Positions 25,229 through 33,813 of a stretch of DNA of 64,000 nucleotides are shown piece by piece. Both the position numbers and the translations under genes were made by a program. The number at the start of each line of letters is the position of its first letter. The first letter of the stretch is position 1. Origin of the DNA: Bacillus sp. es.034 (lineage in GTDB: Bacteria; Bacillota; Bacilli; Bacillales; Bacillaceae_B). The stretch is taken from NCBI RefSeq assembly GCF_002563655.1, contig NZ_PDIY01000001.1:3198001-3262000 (forward strand), written 5' to 3'. The notes beneath the pieces are model-generated. The model was not told the origin of the DNA. It worked only from the letters and a program-made list of their open reading frames with translations, and did no database searches.

Positions 25229-26835
25229 TTCACTACCTTTGTTCCAGTCATACTGTTATATTCCCTGATGAGTATTGTCATGGCATTCAAAACCTCTCGT
25301 TCATTGTGTTCACCCATGAGTGCCACCTGCACCCAATTCCTTTTGATCAAATATTCACTTTCATAGCTTAATAAGATACCCCTGCTTTTGCAGGCATCTC
25401 CGAATTGTCTACTACACTGTTCCCTATTTAGTGCAATGGTAATCACACCGGGGGAAGAATCTTCCCCCCCTAAGATATGAAAACCTTCATCAGCCAACAT
25501 CCGCCTTACCTTCTTGGAGATTTTCAAGGTCTCATCATAGTCAATCAACTGAAGAGCTTCTTTTAAAGAGGCCAGTAGATTAGAAGAATGCGTATACGGA
25601 ATACTTCTATTACAAGCATACATACCCACATCCAGATATCTGGGTATTGAATCACTTGGTTCGATTACTTCACGATGAAAGATCAGGGCAAGTCCTGGAT
25701 ACGAGCCAAGTCCTTTTCCGCTTACCGAGCTGGCGAGAAACACGTTATTAAAATCGACTGGAACCGTTCCGACCGAACTGCAGGCATCGATACAAAGTTC
25801 TACTTTGTATTTTTGACAGAGGGGAAGAATTTCTTCTACATTATATAAATAACCTGTTGAGGTCTCACAATGGACCGTCCACAGCCACTTAATATCGGGA
25901 TCACATTGAAGGACGGTTTCGATTTCTTCCAGCGTAATATGTTCATTCCACTCCTTTTCGAGTGTATGATAGGTTAAATCGAATCGTTTACCATGATCCA
26001 TCAATCTGCTGCCGAATTCTCCGTTTGAAAGAATCAGACCTTTACCCGGTAACTTTTTCAATTGAGCTGCCATCATATCATTTGCTAACGTTCCCGTTCC
26101 CACTGCCACCTGTACATGGTTCGTACCCGTCATATCACGTAAACCCTCTCTTACAACTTCCATTTCGTGAAGAAAGGAACTGCTTCTATGAGAAGTTGCG
26201 TCCCTTTTAAACGCGTCCTCCACCCTTGTATGACGCGGCACTGGACCTGGCAGAAAAGACTGGGTGGTTATTGCACCCGTTTTACGGACCATTAAGCGTT
26301 GAAACGCTTTTGTTGAATTCTCGAAGCTAGCACGGGTCAGATACATGGGTTGAAATCTTGCTTCCTCTTCTCCCACAAGTTCAGCAAACGGTAGAAATCC
26401 CATCCGCTTATAAAGTCTAAGCTGACGTACCGTGCCGGAAATCAGTGCCATAGTAAATCCATGCTCCAAACAATAGGACACGAGGCGGTCACATAATTGA
26501 TAAAAGACCCTTGTACTTCTATACTCTTCTTTAACTGAAAGGAGCCTGATTTCACATGGGACGGCCTGAACAGGTAGATACTCATCCAGATTGTTCAGCT
26601 TTTGATCCAATGAAAAGGGCCGTTTGGACCTTACGGCAATCATCCCGACGACTTCCTTATCAGCTTTTGCGATTACATATGTATTCTCATCGTGAAATTT
26701 ATCCACCAGTATATGATTTTCATTTTCTTCGTGCTGAGGGATTTCTTCTACGAAAGTTTGATAATTTAACGTGTATATTTGTTGAAATTCATCTTCTTCG
26801 CATGCAATTTTATATTCTAAAGGATTATTATTCAT
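25225..26835 (-). CDS. Fusion of GNAT/autoinducer-synthase-like domain and class V aminotransferase
   Basis: A 536-residue fusion. Residues about 1-190 are a GNAT-fold acyltransferase resembling N-acyl-amino-acid or acyl-homoserine-lactone synthases (CEIRLLSVKEEYRSTRVF, then RQLRLYKRMGFLPFAE). Residues about 205-530 are a fold-type-I, class V aminotransferase: PGPVPRHTRV, GTGTLANDMMAAQL, HCETSTGYLYN, the PLP Asp in CIDACSSVGTVPVD and the PLP lysine in SVSGKGLGSYPGLA. Both parts look intact. It starts 11 bases after plsY; the plsY TAG is inside its GGAGG ribosome site. A plausible but unproven role is making an N-acylated amino compound that enters the membrane or wall polymer. Confidence 0.85.
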   Translation of the reverse strand: MNNNPLEYKIACEEDEFQQIYTLNYQTFVEEIPQHEENENHILVDKFHDENTYVIAKADKEVVGMIAVRSKRPFSLDQKLNNLDEYLPVQAVPCEIRLLSVKEEYRSTRVFYQLCDRLVSYCLEHGFTMALISGTVRQLRLYKRMGFLPFAELVGEEEARFQPMYLTRASFENSTKAFQRLMVRKTGAITTQSFLPGPVPRHTRVEDAFKRDATSHRSSSFLHEMEVVREGLRDMTGTNHVQVAVGTGTLANDMMAAQLKKLPGKGLILSNGEFGSRLMDHGKRFDLTYHTLEKEWNEHITLEEIETVLQCDPDIKWLWTVHCETSTGYLYNVEEILPLCQKYKVELCIDACSSVGTVPVDFNNVFLASSVSGKGLGSYPGLALIFHREVIEPSDSIPRYLDVGMYACNRSIPYTHSSNLLASLKEALQLIDYDETLKISKKVRRMLADEGFHILGGEDSSPGVITIALNREQCSRQFGDACKSRGILLSYESEYLIKRNWVQVALMGEHNEREVLNAMTILIREYNSMTGTKVVK

Positions 26836-26846
26836 ACTTGTACCTC

Positions 26847-27422
26847 CTATGTTTGGACGGAATGATGAAATGATCGGTTTTGGAACAATAGGACAGTTAT
26901 AAATAGAGCCCCAAGGCCAGCAGATATAGTGAATGAACCTTCAATCACATAGGCGGTTATCGGGATGGTACCCATTGAAAGAAAACCTGAGAATGTATAT
27001 CTCCTAATGATGATGTATAAACCGCCCATCATAATAGCGAAAACACCAATACTTAACGGACAGAGAAATAATGCTGAAGCCAAATAGGCTACAACCCCCT
27101 TCCCCCCATGAAATCCGAGTTGAATGGGGAACAGGTGCCCGATCATGATCAATATCGCACTTATGATCAAATAGCCCTCCCCATCCGTCAGTATAGAAGT
27201 GAAGGATAATGCCAGTATAACTTTGCCGGCGTCTATAACGATAGTCAGCAAAAACCCTTTCTTACCTGCCACTCTGCCTGCATTCGTTGCGCCTACATTG
27301 CCGCTTCCGATCTTACGAATATCCTTACCAGTGAACCATTTCACTATATAATAAGCGCCTGTAATGCTGCCCAAACCGTAAGAAACCAATACGATTACAC
27401 TCAAGATAAATAGTTGACTCAT
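26847..27422 (-). CDS. plsY: PlsY-family acyl-phosphate:glycerol-3-phosphate acyltransferase
   Basis: A 191-residue protein with five hydrophobic helices and the three PlsY motifs: GSGNVGATNAGR (residues about 36-47), FHGGKGVVAYLAS (about 104-116) and the third near RYTFSGFLSMGTIP. PlsY transfers an acyl group from acyl-phosphate to glycerol-3-phosphate in the membrane. In B. subtilis the housekeeping gene lies beside parE; this one is coupled to a GNAT/aminotransferase fusion and an LtaS-type gene, so it may be a pathway-specific paralogue. ATG 27422 has GGGAG upstream; a TTG codon directly precedes it. Confidence 0.85.
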   Translation of the reverse strand: MSQLFILSVIVLVSYGLGSITGAYYIVKWFTGKDIRKIGSGNVGATNAGRVAGKKGFLLTIVIDAGKVILALSFTSILTDGEGYLIISAILIMIGHLFPIQLGFHGGKGVVAYLASALFLCPLSIGVFAIMMGGLYIIIRRYTFSGFLSMGTIPITAYVIEGSFTISAGLGALFITVLLFQNRSFHHSVQT

Positions 27423-27485
27423 CAAACCTGCTCCCTGCTTTATATGTTAATAGACGATTGAAGCAAAAGGAAAGTTTCATATCTT

Positions 27486-28214
27486 TTACCTTACACCTTT
27501 CCCTTTCTTCTTTAAAAGATAAAAAGGAGCATAGAGAAGGAGAAATAATAAAAGACTCACCCCTTCAAGTGAAAGGAGATACCAGGGATACTCCCCTAAA
27601 TAATCAATCGGGCTTCTGTTATACGGTTTATGCATGAGAAACATGTAGTTTGCTCCTACCACTTTATTTACTGCATACGCTATGACTGCGATTCCATTCA
27701 ATGCCGCAAACGCCCTGATCAAAGATCCGAATGACAGTCTGTACGCTTCTATCCACACCATGTACAAACATGATAGAACAATCGACAAATGGGCCATAAA
27801 AAATTGAAAGTACCTAAAATGAGGAAACCCAAAAAATAATTCAGGTGTGACAATGGCGATAAATGCCCCTGACATACTGGAAAAGAAACTGATTTCAAAA
27901 ATTCTATAATTATTGCTTATAAGCATGATGGTACAAAGATACAAAGACAAAGAGCATAATTGAAAAGGTAAATTTATCGTTACATCCCACTGATCATTCA
28001 AACCATACCAAAGCTGAAAAGACACTTCACTCAATACGAGTAAAAAAATCAGGAACCATTTCACCCAACTCTTCGCCCTGCCCTTTAGACGATTTCTAAA
28101 GATAAATAAGCCCGTCATGCATCCTACAGAAAAAATGACCGCTGCCAGATGAGAACCTGAAAACAACTCAAACGGATACTCCTCATACCTGAAATTCAAA
28201 ACCTCACGAATCAA
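27486..28214 (-). CDS. TIGR02206 (YwaF-like) integral membrane protein
   Basis: A 242-residue protein with about six to seven membrane helices. Conserved family features include the WDVTINLPFQLCSLSLYL block (residues about 75-92) and the C-terminal YNRSPIDYLGEYPWYLLSLEG. The TIGR02206 family is found mainly in Bacilli; its function is unknown. The start is read as TTG 28214 with GGGGGG ten bases upstream. The gap to plsY is 63 bases with no terminator, so it may lead the same transcript. A direct pair of REP-like repeats lies in its upstream region. Confidence 0.8.
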   Translation of the reverse strand: MIREVLNFRYEEYPFELFSGSHLAAVIFSVGCMTGLFIFRNRLKGRAKSWVKWFLIFLLVLSEVSFQLWYGLNDQWDVTINLPFQLCSLSLYLCTIMLISNNYRIFEISFFSSMSGAFIAIVTPELFFGFPHFRYFQFFMAHLSIVLSCLYMVWIEAYRLSFGSLIRAFAALNGIAVIAYAVNKVVGANYMFLMHKPYNRSPIDYLGEYPWYLLSLEGVSLLLFLLLYAPFYLLKKKGKGVR

Positions 28215-28280
28215 AACCTCAAATCCCCCCTACATACACCCACCTATACTATATTCTCCCAACATGCCTCCATTTCCTTT

Positions 28281-28359
28281 AAAGGGACGGACCTTGATTT
28301 CACCTCTTACTTTCCTGATTTACAGCATTTTATGCGCCATTCTTTAGGGACGGACCTTT
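28281..28359. repeat. REP-like direct pair
   Basis: AAAGGGACGGACCTT (28281-28295) and AGGGACGGACCTTT (28346-28359) have the same orientation, 65 bases apart. Unlike the two REPIN-like units, this pair cannot fold as one hairpin. It lies upstream of the YwaF-like gene. Confidence 0.75.
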
Positions 28360-28410
28360 CATGCCAATATGTATATTCCTTCAACCCATTCTAATCCAGA
28401 ATCAAACACA

Positions 28411-28443
28411 AAAAATCTCCCATTCCGATTTATGAATGGAAGA
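28411..28443 (-). terminator. Terminator after the alpha/beta hydrolase gene
   Basis: The minus strand forms CTTCCATTC with GAATGGGAG (one G-U pair) followed by ATTTTTTG, 7 bases beyond the stop codon. Confidence 0.75.
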
Positions 28444-28449
28444 TGCACG

Positions 28450-29247
28450 TTATTGAACCTTCTGCAGCGGAAGGACCTGTTTATTATGAATGAAATCAAG
28501 CGCCAGCCGATTAAATTCAGTCGGCCTTTCTACATTGCAAACGTGTCCGCAACCGTCAAGGAACACTTTCACAGCAGAAGGATCTCCTTTGGTATCTTCA
28601 TCAAGAGAACGGACAAACAGATGATCTTCTTTTCCAGTAATGTACAGTTTCGGGATGTGTGAAGCCCTTTCCTGCACAGAGGCATAGGTGGATTTCACAA
28701 AGGGGGTAAGCTGATACCACCCCAGAAAATCTTTCCGTTTCATTTTCTTCGCTTCCCGAATAAATAATTTCCTCGAAATTCTATGATTTTTTTTGGGCAT
28801 CATGACGTATGCGAATAATTTATATAACCACATGAATGGAATCATGCCCTTGATCGCATGCCCCGCTTGCAGTAAAGAGTTTGAGAATAAAGTGAAACGA
28901 GTGATGCAACCACCAAGAACCGCCGTTTGCACCCGATCTGGAACTTGCTGCATCAGTTCATGAATAACCACTGAACCAAGAGATATACCGATAAAGTGAG
29001 CTTGTCCAACCCCAATTTCATCCAGAACCTTTACGATCTCACGAACAATTAAATTGATTGTAAATGGTTCATTATAGGTATCAACCCCTGGTGAATTTCC
29101 ATGACCGGGCAAATGAACCGTCACGACGTTATAATGATTTTTAAACGTTTCCATTTGTTTGCAGAAAATACTCGAGGTCCCTCCGATTCCATGAAGGAAA
29201 ACCACATATTCTTTGCCGACTCCCTGATGTACAGTGTATTCTAGCAT
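28450..29247 (-). CDS. Alpha/beta-hydrolase
   Basis: A 265-residue hydrolase. The oxyanion motif is FLHGIGGTSS (residues about 17-26), the nucleophile elbow is FIGISLGSVV and the triad His is probably in LDGCGHVCNVE. A cap domain lies between, including a hydrophobic, basic segment (MIPFMWLYKLFAYVMMPKKNHR). It resembles MhpC/3-oxoadipate-lactonase-like hydrolases with unknown substrate. ATG 29247 has AAGGAG at 6-base spacing; an in-frame start eleven codons upstream lacks one. It is a single-gene unit. Confidence 0.8.
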   Translation of the reverse strand: MLEYTVHQGVGKEYVVFLHGIGGTSSIFCKQMETFKNHYNVVTVHLPGHGNSPGVDTYNEPFTINLIVREIVKVLDEIGVGQAHFIGISLGSVVIHELMQQVPDRVQTAVLGGCITRFTLFSNSLLQAGHAIKGMIPFMWLYKLFAYVMMPKKNHRISRKLFIREAKKMKRKDFLGWYQLTPFVKSTYASVQERASHIPKLYITGKEDHLFVRSLDEDTKGDPSAVKVFLDGCGHVCNVERPTEFNRLALDFIHNKQVLPLQKVQ

Positions 29248-29583
29248 CCATTTCTCCTTATAAACAGCACAACCTACCAAAAACTTGGAATGAATCAGGT
29301 AATCAATCAGGCACCGCTTTCTTCTACTATCATCTTCTTTAATAGAGAAACCGTATATTTTGATCCAATCACATGATACTCCCGACGTTTTTGAAGCCTT
29401 ACCTTAATGTATCTTATATTCTATCTTATCCAGTTGTTCCTGTCATATAGAAACAAAAGAAATTCCGAACATTTTGTGATGATTGAAGTTATGGGTGGCC
29501 ATTATCACATCGGAAGTGGAAATAGAGGTGAATTTCTCTACGATCTTTGGACATACGTCTTTCTCCTCAGCTGTCATATTTCA

Positions 29584-29646
29584 TTCATACAATCTTCACA
29601 TACCCTTTTCATTCCTCACCATTTCCATTCACATTCATTTTATACC
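29584..29646 (+). promoter_or_regulatory. PhoP-box array and promoter of glpQ
   Basis: TT(A/C)ACA-like hexamers recur with an 11-bp period: TTCATA (29584), TTCACA (29595), TTTTCA (29606), a degenerate unit at 29617, and TTCACA (29628). A TATACC -10 element at 29641-29646 follows, with no good -35. This is the arrangement of PhoP-activated promoters in B. subtilis, where glpQ is a Pho-regulon gene. The remainder of the 435-base gap (29248-29583) shows nothing else clear. Confidence 0.7.
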
Positions 29647-29682
29647 CTTTAGATGAGCTTAAATCAGAAGGGAGAAAATAGA

Positions 29683-30576
29683 ATGAATACACTAGTTAGA
29701 AATATTTGTTTATCAGCAGCCATTGTAGGGATCGGAGCCGGTACGGTTCAGACTGCCTCTGCGCAATCAGGTCACCCACCAATGAATGACAACAAATTTC
29801 TGAACATCGCCCACAGAGGGGGATCAGGTTACGCCCCTGAACACACGCTGCCATCCTATCAATTAGGTGACGAAATGGGCGGAGACTACATAGAACTTGA
29901 TCTACAAATGACAAAAGACGGTAAATTGGTTGCCATGCATGACGAAACACTAGATCGAACAACGAATGGGAGTGGACTTGTTAAGGATTATACGTTGAAT
30001 CAAATCAAAGAATTGGATGCGGGTTCCTGGTTCAATCGGATGTATCCAGATAAGGCCAAGTCAGAATATAACGGTCTTAAAGTACAGACTCTCGAAGAAG
30101 TCATCCAATATTTTGGTAAAGACAAGCATTATTATATTGAAACAAAGTCACCTGAAGTATATCCCGGAATGGAGGAAAAATTACTTATGATATTAGAAGA
30201 CTATAATCTTACTAGACAGAACGGTCCTTCTAGTAAAGTGATCATTCAGTCTTTTAGTGAAGCAAGCCTTCAAAAAGTTCATGACATGAATGCAGACATC
30301 CCCCTTGTCCAGTTAATTGATTATAAGAAGGATGCAACCATCACGGATGAAGAGCTTGACCATTATGAGGAATACGCCGTGGGTCTTGGAATGAGTTATA
30401 AAAAAATTGATGAAGCATATGTCGAAAAAGTACGGGAACATGATCTTCTTATCCACCCATACACTGTCCTTGAAAAAGAAGATATGAAAAGATTGATTGA
30501 GTGGGGAGTGACGGGAATGTTCACTAACTATCCTGATCGCTTAGAAGAAGTATTAAAAGAAATGAAGAAGAAATAG
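29683..30576 (+). CDS. glpQ: Secreted glycerophosphodiester phosphodiesterase
   Basis: A 297-residue secreted enzyme. The N-terminus ([20 protein letters not shown], cleavage likely after ASA) is a signal peptide. The catalytic domain has [14 protein letters not shown], then [26 protein letters not shown], which supplies the metal ligands and catalytic histidines of GDPD enzymes. GlpQ hydrolyses glycerophosphodiesters and, in B. subtilis, unmodified ends of glycerol-phosphate teichoic acid, releasing glycerol-3-phosphate under phosphate limitation. The ATG follows AAGGGAG. The PhoP-box array upstream supports phosphate control. Confidence 0.92.
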   Translation: MNTLVRNICLSAAIVGIGAGTVQTASAQSGHPPMNDNKFLNIAHRGGSGYAPEHTLPSYQLGDEMGGDYIELDLQMTKDGKLVAMHDETLDRTTNGSGLVKDYTLNQIKELDAGSWFNRMYPDKAKSEYNGLKVQTLEEVIQYFGKDKHYYIETKSPEVYPGMEEKLLMILEDYNLTRQNGPSSKVIIQSFSEASLQKVHDMNADIPLVQLIDYKKDATITDEELDHYEEYAVGLGMSYKKIDEAYVEKVREHDLLIHPYTVLEKEDMKRLIEWGVTGMFTNYPDRLEEVLKEMKKK

Positions 30577-30589
30577 TCATTAATACAGA

Positions 30590-30617
30590 AGAGAGCTGCC
30601 ATGATAGGCAGCTCTCT
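30590..30617. terminator. Bidirectional terminator after glpQ
   Basis: Perfect 11-bp stem AGAGAGCTGCC / GGCAGCTCTCT with a 6-base loop, between convergent genes. Confidence 0.8.
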
Positions 30618-30621
30618 CTAT

Positions 30622-30918
30622 TTATCTTTGCTTATATTCATATTTAACAAATAATGGAAGAAAAAGGGAAATAACAAACGCCATGAGAACGATAAGGCCG
30701 AATGTCAACGGTTTCGATAGCCCTTGGGCAGGTGCGATTAATAAACCGAATACTACAGCAGGTACGATAATAAGTAGGGAAACAATAAATTTTGAAACAA
30801 AATTGATTGTATGCCTCTTTCCACATTGGCTGCACTCAATCGGTTTATAGGAACCCCAAATTGAAAATACTATCTCTTTCCACTTAAATTGATTACTACA
30901 TACATTACATTTCTGCAA
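30622..30918 (-). CDS. TIGR04104-family zinc-finger membrane protein
   Basis: A 98-residue protein beginning with a zinc finger: CNVC, 21 residues, CSQC, the CxxC-x20-CxxC pattern after which the family is named. Two membrane helices follow (KFIVSLLIIVPAVVFGLLIA and the next TFGLIVLMAFVISLFLPLF). The family start is normally Met-x-x-Cys, which here corresponds to TTG 30918 with GGGGG 7 bases upstream; the ATG eight codons earlier would include the ribosome site. Function is unknown. Confidence 0.75.
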   Translation of the reverse strand: MQKCNVCSNQFKWKEIVFSIWGSYKPIECSQCGKRHTINFVSKFIVSLLIIVPAVVFGLLIAPAQGLSKPLTFGLIVLMAFVISLFLPLFVKYEYKQR

Positions 30919-30994
30919 AGCTTTGCCCCCTATATGAAACAACTACTTTTTCTCTAGTTTACCATTTTCAGCTTGGGAGTAATAGATGATATTT

Positions 30995-31006
30995 GGGTCC
31001 GTCCCT
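30995..31006. repeat. REP-like repeat copy (single)
   Basis: GGGTCCGTCCCT, one mismatch from the other copies. It sits alone in the divergent intergenic region between the zinc-finger gene and the MBL-fold gene. Confidence 0.65.
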
Positions 31007-31089
31007 AGAAAAGATGTAGATACAGGCAGGGATTTTCACATTTTATTCGAATATTGTACTATAACACTAATTGGTAAGGAGTAACTGCA

Positions 31090-31866
31090 TTGATACAATC
31101 TTTCAAATTAAATGTTCAAACATTTGGTCAAAAAATGCCTGTTTATATTTTTCAAGTCGATGATGTTCTTGTAGACACAGGACCATATAGTATGAAAAAC
31201 GAAGTTCGTACGATCTTCAAAGAGCTTCCGATAAAACGGGTCATCCACACCCATCACCATGAAGATCATACCGGCAATAGTGCTTGGATTGAACGATTTT
31301 ATTCCCTTCCTCAATGGATTCATCCCCTGGGAATCGATAAATGCAATCAAAGTACCAAACTGCCCTTCTACAGGGCCATGTACTGGCATAACCGTGCTTC
31401 GTTTCATCCTATGGCTCTTCAAGAGGCTACATTTGAGACCGAACACCATTCGTTTCAAATCGTCCATACTCCCGGTCATGCTGAGGATCATATTGTCCTG
31501 ATCGATGAAAAAAAAGGGATTTGCTTCTCCGGGGATTTATATTTATTTCATTCTCCCACGTCTAATTTCTCTTTCGAATCGGTACCAGAATTGATTCGTT
31601 CCATAAACAAAGTCCTAATGTATTCCTTTGAAGAGGTGTATTGTTCTCATCAAGGGTACCTGAAGCACGGTAGAAAGCTGCTCGAGAAGAAACGGGATTA
31701 CCTTCTCCGCCTCCAGGAATCTGTCAAACATGCTCACCTGGAGGGGAAATCAGCCAAGGAAATACGTAAAAGCCTCCTCCCGAAAAACAAACTGTTTCAA
31801 TACATCTCTTTCTTTGAAAATTCTCCAACACACACCATCAAGTCAATCATCAAAGAAATATCCTAG
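31090..31866 (+). CDS. MBL-fold metallohydrolase
   Basis: A 258-residue metallo-beta-lactamase-fold enzyme with the complete metal motif THHHEDHTGN (residues about 54-63), then HTPGHAEDHI and CFSGDLYLF, giving the second-metal ligands. The C-terminal third (LLEKKRDYLLRLQESVKHAH) is helical and dimerisation-like. The family includes glyoxalase II and hydrolases of unknown substrate. The start is TTG 31090, 8 bases after AAGGAG. Its TAG stop lies inside the long palindrome at 31864-31908. Confidence 0.85.
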   Translation: MIQSFKLNVQTFGQKMPVYIFQVDDVLVDTGPYSMKNEVRTIFKELPIKRVIHTHHHEDHTGNSAWIERFYSLPQWIHPLGIDKCNQSTKLPFYRAMYWHNRASFHPMALQEATFETEHHSFQIVHTPGHAEDHIVLIDEKKGICFSGDLYLFHSPTSNFSFESVPELIRSINKVLMYSFEEVYCSHQGYLKHGRKLLEKKRDYLLRLQESVKHAHLEGKSAKEIRKSLLPKNKLFQYISFFENSPTHTIKSIIKEIS

Positions 31867-31908
31867 ATGAAAGGTCCGTCCCTCACAGAGGGACGGACCT
31901 TTCATCTA
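31864..31908. repeat. REP-like hairpin spanning two converging stop codons
   Basis: Two repeat copies are fused head to head: perfect 21-bp arms (31864-31884 and 31888-31908) with a 3-base ACA loop. The outer three bases of the left arm are the TAG stop of the MBL gene, and the outer three of the right arm are the TAG stop (minus strand) of the YitT gene. It probably terminates both transcripts, although T tracts are weak. Confidence 0.85.
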
Positions 31909-32511
31909 AACATTTTCGATATGTGTAAGCTTTCGCCTGAAATCAAACTTGTTGATGATATCCAAGATTCTTGTAGCGATAAATTGACATGCGATGGCGA
32001 ATAGAATGATTTTCAGATCGACTACGATCCCTGTTAACAATAATACGCTGCCATTTATTCCGAATAACGTCTTCCCCGGTGAGTATCCTTTCAGCTTTGA
32101 AATGATCAGGGCTAAAATGTCCATGCCCCCGGAGGATGCACCCATCCTGAATAGGACTCCGACCCCGACTCCAAAAAGGATGCTTCCAATGAGAAGATCC
32201 ACCAATACAAATGAAACAGTCCCCGTCACCAATGGATCTGCCGCATCCACCACCACTGAGGTGACTGTTACGCAATACATGGTCCAGAAGGCATTTCCCT
32301 TTCCCAGCCACTTCACAGCTGCACCCAATAAACACGCGTTCATTACCCACAATGTAACCGCAAAGGGGACATGGAGTAAATAGTTTAATAGCACACTCAC
32401 ACTTGCTGCACCACCGGAAGGGATGAAGTGGGGAAACAAAAACACTGACATAGTCAAACCCTGTATGGTTGATGCCAACCCTAAAATACCTGCTTTTCTC
32501 AACACACCCAT
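31906..32511 (-). CDS. YitT-family membrane protein without DUF2179
   Basis: A 201-residue membrane protein with five to six helices and the YitT signatures VFLFPHFIPSGGAASVSVLL and VLFRMGASSGGMDILALIISK. It lacks the C-terminal DUF2179 domain of the paralogue at 20267-21169. ATG 32511 has GGGAG ten bases upstream. Function is unknown. Its stop codon forms the edge of the shared hairpin with the convergent MBL gene. Confidence 0.85.
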   Translation of the reverse strand: MGVLRKAGILGLASTIQGLTMSVFLFPHFIPSGGAASVSVLLNYLLHVPFAVTLWVMNACLLGAAVKWLGKGNAFWTMYCVTVTSVVVDAADPLVTGTVSFVLVDLLIGSILFGVGVGVLFRMGASSGGMDILALIISKLKGYSPGKTLFGINGSVLLLTGIVVDLKIILFAIACQFIATRILDIINKFDFRRKLTHIENV

Positions 32512-32641
32512 ATGTACATTGCTCCCAATTCTGTAAGAACTCTATTTTATAGTTTAGTAGTTCGTATCAGAATCTTCAACACCTAATTACTCATGGAAGC
32601 AGTGAATCATTCACATATGAGAGACTATCTGCTGAACATCA

Positions 32642-33706
32642 TTATACCTGCCCCATCTTGTTTGACACCTTCCGTTCATGCTCAATCAACCATTTCTTCC
32701 GGTTAAGACCTCCTGCATATCCTGCTAAATCACCATTTGCCCTGATCACTCTGTGACAAGGTATGATGATGGCGAGCTGGTTACAACCGTTTGCCCTGGC
32801 CACTGCACGGACGGCGGCGGGATGATCAATATTTTGGGCGACCTCGGTATATGATCTTGTTTCTCCAATTGGAATTCTTTTTAGCTCCCTCCATACATTT
32901 CTTTGGAATGGAGATCCACTCATATGGATAGGAGTGGTAAACGCTGACAAGTTCCCGTTAAAGTAAGCGTCCAGTTCCTTTTCTATAGAACGAAGTGGTT
33001 CTGATGTGCCCGGGATGATTACTGACTTTGTTTTATGCCTCAACCTTTCCACTTCCCGTTCCAGGCCACGCCTGTCAACAAACTCTAATAAATGAAGTTT
33101 CTTTTCATCAGAAATCCCGATCATCGGCCCGAGTCTGGTATCGATCCACGCTGTTTTTAACACAGTATTATGTCCGGAGCAAGCCGGAGCTGAACCCATT
33201 ATTTTTGAAAAAGCGTCTCTAAATCCGCTTGCTGATTCATAACCGGTTACATGTTGGGCGTCAATGACTTTGGCACCAGATCTGATTTCTTTCATGGCCA
33301 GCCCCATCCTGCGTGCTCTCGCATATTCAACAAATGTCATGCCAAACCTTTTCTTAAATTGGCGCCGGGCAGTGGATGCATCCACCGATAATTGCTGAAA
33401 ATCCTTATCCTTCCAGCGCTTCTCCGGATTTTCCTCAACAGCCTCCACTAACATTTTCACCACTTCCGATACACTATTCGGGTGAGATAATGGTTTACAT
33501 CTCTTACAAGGACGATAAGATGAAAGCAATGCTTGCTCTGCTGTCTCAAAGAATTCACAGTTCTCGAATTTCGGTTTTCTGGCTGGACAAGAAGGTCTGC
33601 AAAACACTCCTGTTGTCTTCACTCCCACGAAAAATACACCCTCATAATCCACTCTCTTGTCTACCAATGCGTTATAATACTCTGTTTGCAATTCATGCGA
33701 AATCAC
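32642..33706 (-). CDS. ada: Bifunctional Ada: DNA methylphosphotriester and O6-methylguanine methyltransferase/regulator
   Basis: A 354-residue protein with the complete Ada layout of E. coli. The N-terminal zinc domain has Cys36, Cys40, and a CKRC pair (FCRPSCPARKP, YRPCKRC); Cys36 is the phosphotriester acceptor. An AraC helix-turn-helix follows (DASTARRQFKKRFGMTFVEYARARRMG). The C-terminal methyltransferase has IPCHRVIRANGDLAGYAGG, with the reactive Cys. B. subtilis splits these functions into AdaA and AdaB; here they are fused. Methylated Ada would activate repair genes; targets are not visible. The start is GTG 33706 after GGGGGG. Confidence 0.93.
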   Translation of the reverse strand: MISHELQTEYYNALVDKRVDYEGVFFVGVKTTGVFCRPSCPARKPKFENCEFFETAEQALLSSYRPCKRCKPLSHPNSVSEVVKMLVEAVEENPEKRWKDKDFQQLSVDASTARRQFKKRFGMTFVEYARARRMGLAMKEIRSGAKVIDAQHVTGYESASGFRDAFSKIMGSAPACSGHNTVLKTAWIDTRLGPMIGISDEKKLHLLEFVDRRGLEREVERLRHKTKSVIIPGTSEPLRSIEKELDAYFNGNLSAFTTPIHMSGSPFQRNVWRELKRIPIGETRSYTEVAQNIDHPAAVRAVARANGCNQLAIIIPCHRVIRANGDLAGYAGGLNRKKWLIEHERKVSNKMGQV

Positions 33707-33813
33707 ACTCGAGTCCCCCCTACATCCATTTCGTAATCCTATTAATCCTATTAATCCTATTATACATACATCAAAAAGCGATGCAGACGAAAATCAGGCA
33801 TCCATTTTTTCAA

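Noticed and set aside
29407..29652. 81-codon plus-strand frame
   Set aside because: No ribosome site, low-complexity His/Ser/Phe-rich translation, and it runs across the PhoP boxes and promoter of glpQ.
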